NCBI GenBank assembly: GCA_018396565.1 | Contig: JAGTQO010000003.1 | Coordinates: forward strand, 21,287 to 33,132 | Source: Candidatus Bathyarchaeota archaeon | Lineage (GTDB): Archaea; Thermoproteota; Bathyarchaeia; 40CM-2-53-6; RBG-13-38-9 | Reading direction: 5' to 3' | DNA length: 11,846 nt | Position numbers and translations under genes: made by a program | In this document: in pieces, positions 1 through 5,624 of the stretch | Layout of the letters: each line of letters opens with the position of its first letter | Position numbering within the stretch: the first letter of the stretch is position 1 | The notes under the pieces: model-generated | What the model was told of the DNA's origin: nothing | Seen by the model: the letters and a program-made list of their open reading frames with translations, nothing else | Databases searched by the model: none

Positions 1-509
1 CCCTCAATGAGCAATGGATGGTAAGGCCCGATAGGCATGAGCGACGCTTGGACGGAGCTTCCCTGATTAGAAGTGGAGATCCCACCCTCAACAGGTTCAG
101 GCCACTCATATGGGAGCCAGAGATGCCTGGGGTCTGGATGGTCGATGAACTTGACCGGGGTTAGTTCCATCATCTCCCTTTCAGACCACGACGCCTCCGG
201 TAAGAGTCTGGTGACCGACTCGATCTCAGGATTGTCTTCAGGCAGTAAAACTTCAATGTTAACGTGAAAACCTTTCTCTAAATGGTCGAGAGCATAGTGG
301 TATACCACCTCATAGCCGTTGAGGCCTCTGTCGATAACAGATATATGCATTAATCTGCCTCCCACCTCCCTAGTAATATATTCAGCTAATTCCGTGACTT
401 TGTTTGGACGGGTCGTCAAATAGTGAGTGTTTCCGCTGCCTTTAGATTCGGAGAGGAGGTCAGGTCCAAGTCTCCACCTCAACCTTTCGAGTAAACCATT
501 TGAGAACAT
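1..509 (-). CDS. NuoC-NuoD / HycE-type fused subunit of a complex I-like or group 4 hydrogenase complex (5' part only)
   Basis: This reading frame was found by translating the reverse strand; about 169 residues are visible and the gene continues past the left edge. It starts with ATG at 509, one base after the stop of the upstream membrane gene (TGATATG), so it belongs to the same operon. Residues 1 to about 140 resemble the 30-kDa (NuoC) domain, including the signature region SEREMMELTPVKFIDHPDPR, a variant of the family's ERE..D..G..F.GHPd.R. A short Ser/Gln-rich linker follows. Then MPIGPYHPLLIEG near residue 157 matches the beginning of the 49-kDa/NiFe large subunit (NuoD, HycE, HyfG). 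Fusion of the two domains is typical of HycE/HyfG. The Ni-binding CxxC motifs would lie outside the window, so hydrogenase and non-hydrogenase versions cannot be told apart. In such complexes this is the peripheral catalytic or electron-accepting arm. Confidence 0.85.
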   Translation of the reverse strand, partial: MFSNGLLERLRWRLGPDLLSESKGSGNTHYLTTRPNKVTELAEYITREVGGRLMHISVIDRGLNGYEVVYHYALDHLEKGFHVNIEVLLPEDNPEIESVTRLLPEASWSEREMMELTPVKFIDHPDPRHLWLPYEWPEPVEGGISTSNQGSSVQASLMPIGPYHPLLIE

Positions 510-510
510 A

Positions 511-2055
511 TCAGTCTTCACCACCATAGCCTATCACACTCGTTGCCAGAGCATGCAGGGCCTCCTTGAACATTGGACTCTCAGGGATCAGTCCAATCCA
601 CTGTAGAGTAAAGTAGAGACCTAGGATGGGTATCATGATAGCCAGAAAGATGCCTGGAAGATACATAAGTCGGGGAATTTCAACATTTGATTCAGGGCTT
701 GCATTGTTGTTTGATGAGAATACGCGATGCCAGACTGAGAGATATGCCGCAAGAGTCAATCCAGCGGTCGCTATGACCGCTATCTTTACAAAATATGGAA
801 TCCCATCGTTTAAGACTAGCTCCCTCAATGTTGTAACTCCTAAAGTTCCTGGAATCAAACCCAGGCTGAATGCCCCAACGGTGAACGTTAACCTAGCGGT
901 TGGTAACTTCTTTGCAAGGCCATTAATCACTCCAAGATCTTCAGCATTAGCTGTCTTTATGATGATGCCGGTGTCAAAGAAAAGTTGAGACTTTGAAAGT
1001 CCATGGTTGCATATGTGTAGAAGGGCACCTCCAATACCAAGGTTGAGAGCGTCGTTGACTCTGCCTGTGTTGAACGCAATAGTTCCAGCCAACCCTAGGA
1101 AGGTTGCTATAAATCCCACCTCAGATATGGTTGAGAAAGCCAATACCCTCTTTATTCCCATTACGTGTCGTGTCCCAACATGGAACCTTGTATATTTGCT
1201 TCCAAGCCATGCCTCCATCAGTGAGTAGAGTGACCCTACGATCATGCTTGGTATACCAATAGCCAAAAGCATGTTAGAAATGTATAGGTTTGAGATCCCT
1301 ATGCCTCCCAAGATTCTTGCCACATCGAAAGCTGCCACCTGCACCAGTACCGCGCTTAGGAGGCTGCATATTGGGATCGGCCCCTCACTGTGCGCTGGAG
1401 GAAGCCAGAGTAATCCAAATGGTAGAAACCCAGCTTTTATGCCGAAACCAAGCAGATAAACTGTAGCTAGGAGATTCAGATCTTTCCAGCTTAACTTGGT
1501 GAAGGCACTCACATCGAATGAGTGTATCAACTGATACTGCCAGAAGATCCCGATAACTATCAATATCCCACCGAAAATGCTCAAGGTCAAGTAGCGGTAG
1601 GCAGCTAACACACTACTTCTCTTCCAGCTGAACATAATTAGGACCGCGCTTAACATACTGCTTGCCTCAAGAAAGAGATATATAACGAGAATATTGAAGC
1701 TCGATGCCATACCAATCATCATAATTATGAAGAGTTGATATAGTAGATAGTAAACCCAGCTTTCCTCCCCCTCATCCAAGTAGCTGAAGCTATATATAGA
1801 TCCGAAAAGCCCTATAAGCAAGATCAGTTCAGAAACAAATATCGATGCGTAATCGATGGTGAATTCTCCGACTTTGACACGCTCAAAGCCACTTAATGAC
1901 ATGAGGAAATAAGTGTTTACAAGTAGAGAGGAGCCTAGAGAGCAAGTGATGATCACATTCCTCACTCTCCTAGACTTTAACCCTATCAGGGTCGATGCTA
2001 CGGAGGAGGTGATGAGAATCATGATCGGTGTGAACGCCCAACTCACCATCCCCAT
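511..2055 (-). CDS. Proton/cation-translocating membrane subunit, NuoN/NuoM/HyfF (MrpD-like) family
   Basis: A 514-residue, very hydrophobic multi-helix protein of the Proton_antipo_M family, of usual length. It forms an antiporter-like ion channel in the membrane arm of complex I and group 4 hydrogenases. Visible landmarks are a conserved Glu (E130, in FLEASSMLSAVL), the TM7-region Lys (K207, in FGIKAGFLPFG), the LPPAHSEGPIP loop (218-228) and an HICNHGLSKSQLFF segment matching the family's H...H...K..LF. One departure stands out: the Lys usually found in the following helix (S.VLVK) is Gln (Q239, in SAVLVQVAAF). The start ATG at 2055 directly abuts the upstream stop, and a GGAGG motif (2065-2061) lies 5 bases away. 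A second ATG at 2049 is possible. Translation is probably coupled to its neighbours on both sides. Assignment to one subfamily (HyfB, HyfF, NuoL, NuoM or NuoN) is uncertain. Confidence 0.88.
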   Translation of the reverse strand: MGMVSWAFTPIMILITSSVASTLIGLKSRRVRNVIITCSLGSSLLVNTYFLMSLSGFERVKVGEFTIDYASIFVSELILLIGLFGSIYSFSYLDEGEESWVYYLLYQLFIIMMIGMASSFNILVIYLFLEASSMLSAVLIMFSWKRSSVLAAYRYLTLSIFGGILIVIGIFWQYQLIHSFDVSAFTKLSWKDLNLLATVYLLGFGIKAGFLPFGLLWLPPAHSEGPIPICSLLSAVLVQVAAFDVARILGGIGISNLYISNMLLAIGIPSMIVGSLYSLMEAWLGSKYTRFHVGTRHVMGIKRVLAFSTISEVGFIATFLGLAGTIAFNTGRVNDALNLGIGGALLHICNHGLSKSQLFFDTGIIIKTANAEDLGVINGLAKKLPTARLTFTVGAFSLGLIPGTLGVTTLRELVLNDGIPYFVKIAVIATAGLTLAAYLSVWHRVFSSNNNASPESNVEIPRLMYLPGIFLAIMIPILGLYFTLQWIGLIPESPMFKEALHALATSVIGYGGED

Positions 2056-2388
2056 TCACCCCTCCGTAATTTCCTTATTCATATTGTATGAGCGAGTCTC
2101 TGAACTTGCATCAAACTGTTCATAGATTACAGGCATACCAGGAGAGTACAGTTCAGACGCTGAAATGTACGGTGATCTGGCAATACCTCCTATGAAGATC
2201 CCTGCTGGATTTGTCTTAGCCGGGTGGAGAGCTGGAAGTGTGATTGTGAAGAAGATGTAGAATGCGGATATGGTTACAAGTTCAGCGCATAGGAAAATCT
2301 CAACCGGATCCCTTACTGCAGCGATTCCCATAGAGCCGACAGTCAATAATGTTATGGAAAGAATAAGTGATAATCTTCTCGTCCTCAT
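2056..2388 (-). CDS. Short NuoK/HyfE-like membrane subunit with two apparent transmembrane helices
   Basis: The protein has 110 residues. The N-terminal half aligns by eye with NuoK: a first hydrophobic helix (about 6-25), the turn GSMGIAAVRDPVEIF, then a second helix containing Glu36 (FLCAELVTISAFYIFF). That Glu has the same number and setting as the functionally important Glu of E. coli NuoK. After about residue 55 the similarity ends. Instead of a third helix with its second conserved Glu there is a polar tail (ARSPYISASELYSPG and on). The gene overlaps the upstream hdrB-like stop by ATGA and touches the downstream ATG, so it is a genuine operon member. Other frames of the tail region hold stops and no missing helix, so a simple frameshift does not explain the shortness. 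NuoK-like is my best guess; an MrpC-like or unrelated small subunit is possible. Confidence 0.6.
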   Translation of the reverse strand: MRTRRLSLILSITLLTVGSMGIAAVRDPVEIFLCAELVTISAFYIFFTITLPALHPAKTNPAGIFIGGIARSPYISASELYSPGMPVIYEQFDASSETRSYNMNKEITEG

Positions 2389-3269
2389 TTAGCTTTCAAT
2401 ATCCTCCCTACTACCTGATCTACAGGAACCCTGTGCAGATGAGTACCGATCTCTTCTGGTAGAGCTCCGAGGCAGAGTGCTAACAGTTCAAGATAGTTAA
2501 GGACTGAAATATTGAATTCATTGTCCTCGGTTGTGAGAGCCATTTCGGCTCTCTCGAATCTCTCTGCGCAGGCTGGGCAGAAGAGAACTATACAGTCAGC
2601 CCCCGCCTCTCTTATATCTTCAAGTTTCACCTCAGCTCTCTGGTGGAGGGCAAAGTCTGGATTTGAATACATTGCGGGGACACCGCAGCAGAGTCTTTCC
2701 GTCTTAGTATGTATTATCTCGCCGCCGATGAGTGTGATCAACCTATCAAACTTCACCTTCAAATCTGACTTCTCCCGAAGTATCCTACAGCCATATTGTG
2801 GGGCACACTTCAAACCCGACAGATCCCTATCTATAACACTTTTCAGCTTGTCGACTCCTACAGTATCATGTAGAAGCTCTATCATATGGTAGATTCTGCT
2901 TGACCCATCATACTCCATACCATACCTCTTGAGGACATTATTCACATTCTCACTTAATCTTGGGTCTTCTCTTAATTCAGAGTCTACTTTGGTTAGGGTG
3001 TCGAAGCACCCGTTACAGATTGTGCAGATATTGTTCTTTGACATGTTCGCGATCGATATGTTTCGTCCAGCCAATGTTCTCCATAAGTCTATACCCATCG
3101 TCCTCGATATCTCTGGGTCGGGGCAGCATGTAGCCTCATACATCTCAATGATCTTCACATCTAACTTTTCGAGAGAGTATCTCGTAGCTTTCTCGACGTA
3201 GGGTTCTACGGTTGGAATCATGCATCCCCAGAACATCATTATAGTTTTGCATTTTTGTTGAATGCTCAT
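2385..3269 (-). CDS. hdrB: HdrB-like heterodisulfide reductase subunit with two CCG motifs
   Basis: This 294-residue protein has the family's length and both cysteine-rich (CCG) motifs intact. The first is C16-X31-C48C49-X35-C85-X2-C88. The second is C161-X32-C194C195-X35-C231-X2-C234. These match the known C-X31-39-CC-X35-36-CxxC pattern. In methanogen HdrB the motifs bind two unusual non-cubane [4Fe-4S] clusters that reduce the CoM-S-S-CoB heterodisulfide. Related proteins (SdhE, HmcF, TmcB, DsrK, GlpC, LldE types) act on other substrates, so the substrate here is unknown. ATG at 3269 overlaps the upstream stop (ATGA), with GAGG about 8 bases before it; the stop overlaps the next ATG in the same way. 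HdrA and an HdrC-type iron-sulfur protein are absent from the visible cluster, and the partners are complex I-like membrane subunits. The symbol reflects family membership rather than a proven methanogen-type role. Confidence 0.85.
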   Translation of the reverse strand: MSIQQKCKTIMMFWGCMIPTVEPYVEKATRYSLEKLDVKIIEMYEATCCPDPEISRTMGIDLWRTLAGRNISIANMSKNNICTICNGCFDTLTKVDSELREDPRLSENVNNVLKRYGMEYDGSSRIYHMIELLHDTVGVDKLKSVIDRDLSGLKCAPQYGCRILREKSDLKVKFDRLITLIGGEIIHTKTERLCCGVPAMYSNPDFALHQRAEVKLEDIREAGADCIVLFCPACAERFERAEMALTTEDNEFNISVLNYLELLALCLGALPEEIGTHLHRVPVDQVVGRILKAK

Positions 3270-3547
3270 GTCCTCAACCTCTTCTCTCTCCAGTCAAACT
3301 TTATTCTCTTGTCGAATCCAAGTTCCTTGATTATCTCTTGGGCTTGCTGCACAACCTTCTCGGACGAGTATGCTGATGGGGGTCTATCTGGTAGACCTAA
3401 ACCAGCCCTCTCGTCTATCCAGAAGTCTAAGAGGCTTTGAATCTGGCCTTGATTGATGAGGTTGGTTATCGCGGCTTGGAAGGGTGGTGGGACTGGGCTG
3501 GGCAACTTCTTCTTCAATGGTATGAGGGGAACATCTTCTTCAGACGT
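3266..3547 (-). CDS. Small cysteine-free protein of unknown function in the Hdr/complex I-like operon; start uncertain (ACG 3547 or TTG 3517)
   Basis: I do not recognise this protein. From TTG at 3517 it is 83 residues; from ACG at 3547 it would be 93. It is hydrophilic, has no cysteine and no membrane segment, begins with a Pro-rich stretch (LPSPVPPPFQAAI), and then shows a likely helical region with acidic and basic residues. TTG 3517 has no ribosome binding site. By contrast, a GGGGGGAG lies exactly 5 bases before an in-frame ACG TCT GAA GAA, which would read M-SEEDVPLIPLKKK. An ATG-to-ACG change, a sequencing error or a true non-AUG start would all explain this. The upstream ferredoxin gene ends in the same frame at TAA 3550-3548, so nothing further upstream can be used without readthrough. 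The stop overlaps the hdrB-like ATG by ATGA. Its fixed position suggests a linker or assembly subunit (inference). Confidence 0.6.
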   Translation of the reverse strand, partial: TSEEDVPLIPLKKKLPSPVPPPFQAAITNLINQGQIQSLLDFWIDERAGLGLPDRPPSAYSSEKVVQQAQEIIKELGFDKRIKFDWREKRLRT

Positions 3548-4024
3548 TTATTCTCCCCCCAATCTTTTGGGAAACTCTTTGCGTGCTTCCTCCCTCATCA
3601 TCTTCTGTAAGGCTCCAGTCGTACAGAATTTGACACATTGAGGGTCCCCATCACAGAAGTCGCATTTCAACATGACTCTCCTCTCCCGGTCGAATCTCGG
3701 GTTGGATATTGGGCAAGCTATCTGGCATGCCATGCACCCTATACACCTATTCGTATTAAATTTGACCAGTCCGCTCTCAACATCTTTGACTATAGCTTCT
3801 ACTGGACATGAAGCTAGGCAGTAGGGGTCGTCGCAGTGTGCGCAATGAATCGCTATGAATCTGACCTTTGGACTCTCGGGATCGTCTATTATTCTGATAA
3901 ACGACCTCTCAAAGTCTGTTGACTGGTGATGTTTGAAGGTGCATGCTATCATGCAGTAGGTGCAGCCGGTGCATTTCTCAGGATCGAAGACAATGACTTC
4001 TTGGGTTGGATTGACTTTCGACAA
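3548..4024 (-). CDS. Four-[4Fe-4S] ferredoxin-like electron-transfer subunit (HycB/HydN/DmsB-like)
   Basis: This is a 158-residue soluble iron-sulfur protein with 16 cysteines in four groups: C18-X2-C21-X2-C24-X3-C28; C61-X2-C64-X4-C69-X3-C73-P; C94-X2-C97-X2-C100-X3-C104-P; C121-X2-C124-X5-C130-X3-C134. This is the arrangement of the HycB / HydN / DMSO-reductase beta family, which carries electrons between a catalytic subunit and a partner. The start is TTG at 4024: an in-frame TGA lies two codons upstream, there is no in-frame ATG nearby, and an AGGT (4036-4033) lies about 8 bases before it. An out-of-frame ATG a few bases upstream is ignored. It is the first gene of the operon and could relay electrons between the HdrB-like protein and the NuoCD/HycE-like subunit, taking the place of HdrC (inference). 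Confidence 0.88.
   Translation of the reverse strand: MSKVNPTQEVIVFDPEKCTGCTYCMIACTFKHHQSTDFERSFIRIIDDPESPKVRFIAIHCAHCDDPYCLASCPVEAIVKDVESGLVKFNTNRCIGCMACQIACPISNPRFDRERRVMLKCDFCDGDPQCVKFCTTGALQKMMREEARKEFPKRLGGE
3553..3560 (-). promoter_or_regulatory. Shine-Dalgarno-like GGGGGGAG deciding the start of the small operon protein
   Basis: Read on the minus strand, GGGGGGAG is followed by five bases (AATAA, containing the stop of the ferredoxin gene) and then ACG at 3547. This is standard spacing for an initiation site, whereas the TTG at 3517 lies more than 30 bases away. It therefore points to initiation at the ACG position. Confidence 0.45.
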
Positions 4025-4060
4025 GTTTCATGACCTGTAAGATTGTCTATTGGCTAGGCA

Positions 4061-4068
4061 TGTATATC
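4061..4068 (-). promoter_or_regulatory. Candidate TATA box of the Hdr/complex I-like operon
   Basis: On the minus strand GATATACA sits about 40 bases before the TTG start of the ferredoxin-like gene. Archaeal TATA boxes lie about 26 bases before the start site, so transcription would begin near 4038 with a leader of about 14 bases that just includes the AGGT ribosome binding site. The 105-base gap between the methyltransferase stop and this operon is the only sizeable one in the cluster. The match is weak and based on position only. Confidence 0.3.
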
Positions 4069-4129
4069 CTTGACCGTCTGTTCACGGTTATCAGGCAGCC
4101 TTTTGCTCCATGATTGTTTAAGGGCATAT

Positions 4130-5569
4130 TCATAAATATTGTTCATATGGTTCATTGGGGGTTTGTTCGAGTCTCATGATCTTGGCTATGAAGTAGCCGT
4201 TGGACTCGTCCCTATGTGTGTAGAACCTTTTTGCATCATCCAATCCACGGAGGCCATCAGATCCCGAACTCAGTTGTATGGGGACCAACATAAATTCTGG
4301 ATGAACCTTGAGAAACCTTTCGATAATAAGCTCATTCTCCTCCAAGAGTATGCTGCATGTTGAGTATACGAGCGTACCGCCGAACTTGACATGTCTTGCG
4401 GATTCTTCCAACATTCTATATTGGTTCGCCGCCAGTCTCTGGATGTCTGGCGGTTTGATCCTCCACTTCGCTGAAGGTGTTTTGGCAAATAGGCCTGAGT
4501 TGCTGCATGGGGGATCGAGGAGGGTCACATCGGCGAATATGTTGAATGGTAAACATTGTCTTGCGTCACATATGATTGGATGCGTCGACTTCACACCCAT
4601 CCGATGCACTTCTCTACTCCAAATCTTCATTCTGACCTTTGAGATGTCTACTGAGATGATGAGGCCCTCATTCCCCATAATCTGGGCCAAGGAACATGTC
4701 TTGACTCCTGGGGCTGCACATACGTCTAGAACGATGCTGCCAGGCTTGGGGTCGGCTGCTAAGCAGGCAACTTGGCTTGCCAAATCCTGTATCTGAAACA
4801 TCCCCTTTCTATAGCTCTTAAGTTTCACCAGTGGCTTCGGAGTCTTTTTAACCCTCCATAGATCCTTCACTCCTTCAACCTTCACAAGGGATACTCCTTC
4901 ACCCATAATCTCATCTACAGCTTTATCGCAACCTTTTCTGAGTCGATTTGTCCTGATGTAGATTGGTGGCGGCCTGGAGTTTCTCTTAAGCATCCTCAGA
5001 GCCTCGTCTCTTCCTAAAAGCCTGTAACAGTAATGTACGAACCATTCTTCATGGTAGGTTTCGTATCCAACCCTTGCAGGTTCAGGAGTATTTGCAGTCA
5101 ACATATCCGGTTTTGTTATGAGAATCTTTCCAAGAGAATATTCTGCAGGCTGGAGTTCATCGAGTCCAAGAGCTTCGCGACCGCAATTTAGAAATTCCAC
5201 GATCTCTCTAGAATTTGCCTTACGAAAATGGACCCAGTAGGTGAAGAGTCTAAGAAAGTTTTTTACGCCAAGCCTCCAGTCACCGATTTTCTTTGGTGCC
5301 AATGCGTAGTTAATTACCATGTTTATTGTGTTAAGTCTTCTCAAGGTCTCAGTCATTATTCTGAAGGCCAACCTCAAAGAATCCATGTTCCCTATCTCTA
5401 GTTGTTTCGCTGCCTTGATGAACGCCTGCCTCTCACTCAGGCCTGAAAGCTCCATCCAACTCAAAGCTTCAATAGCCAGCGCGACGGCGTCACATAGCAT
5501 ACTCTCATCTAAACTCGCGGGTATAGCACAAACTTTTATGTTGAGGTTCACCGGATCAGATTTGATCAT
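4130..5569 (-). CDS. NOL1/NOP2/Sun (RsmB-like) SAM-dependent RNA cytosine-5 methyltransferase
   Basis: From ATG 5569 the protein has 479 residues. The C-terminal half is a Rossmann methyltransferase of the RNA m5C family. It shows a GMFQIQDLAS entry segment, the SAM-binding motif LDVCAAPGVKT (about 281-291), an acidic SVDIS loop (D308), motif IV DPPCSNSG with C355, and motif VI VYSTCS with C405. In this family the motif VI Cys attacks cytosine and the motif IV Cys helps release the product; both are present. Motif IV reads NSG where GTG or GSG is usual. The N-terminal 130 or so residues are helical and may be a NusB-like RNA-binding domain, as in RsmB, though this is weakly supported. Whether the target is rRNA or tRNA cannot be told. 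A TTG at 5587 in the same frame could extend it by six residues; ATG was preferred. It stands alone, divergent from the DNA polymerase gene. Confidence 0.88.
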   Translation of the reverse strand: MIKSDPVNLNIKVCAIPASLDESMLCDAVALAIEALSWMELSGLSERQAFIKAAKQLEIGNMDSLRLAFRIMTETLRRLNTINMVINYALAPKKIGDWRLGVKNFLRLFTYWVHFRKANSREIVEFLNCGREALGLDELQPAEYSLGKILITKPDMLTANTPEPARVGYETYHEEWFVHYCYRLLGRDEALRMLKRNSRPPPIYIRTNRLRKGCDKAVDEIMGEGVSLVKVEGVKDLWRVKKTPKPLVKLKSYRKGMFQIQDLASQVACLAADPKPGSIVLDVCAAPGVKTCSLAQIMGNEGLIISVDISKVRMKIWSREVHRMGVKSTHPIICDARQCLPFNIFADVTLLDPPCSNSGLFAKTPSAKWRIKPPDIQRLAANQYRMLEESARHVKFGGTLVYSTCSILLEENELIIERFLKVHPEFMLVPIQLSSGSDGLRGLDDAKRFYTHRDESNGYFIAKIMRLEQTPNEPYEQYL

Positions 5570-5609
5570 ATTGGTCGACGCATTCAAACATATTCAGGTT
5601 CAACCTTCT

Positions 5610-5618
5610 GGAGCGGAG
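5610..5618 (+). promoter_or_regulatory. Ribosome binding site candidate for the DNA polymerase
   Basis: Two GGAG motifs occur in the stretch GGAGCGGAG. The second ends 6 bases before TTG 5625, giving normal spacing. The other in-frame candidate, TTG 5571, has no such motif, so 5625 was chosen as the start. Confidence 0.4.
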
Positions 5619-5624
5619 TTCACA

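Noticed and set aside
511..4024. Several plus-strand open frames of 60 to 126 codons opposite the redox operon
   Set aside because: All mirror strongly conserved minus-strand genes with intact motifs, and none has a product I can support.
4308..4796. 162-codon plus-strand open frame inside the methyltransferase gene
   Set aside because: It lies opposite the catalytic motifs of a clearly conserved gene and shows no recognisable domain; judged a shadow frame.
5319..5624. Upstream extension of the DNA polymerase reading frame
   Set aside because: It is antisense to the N-terminal coding part of the methyltransferase and has no polymerase-like sequence; a ribosome binding site supports a start at 5625.
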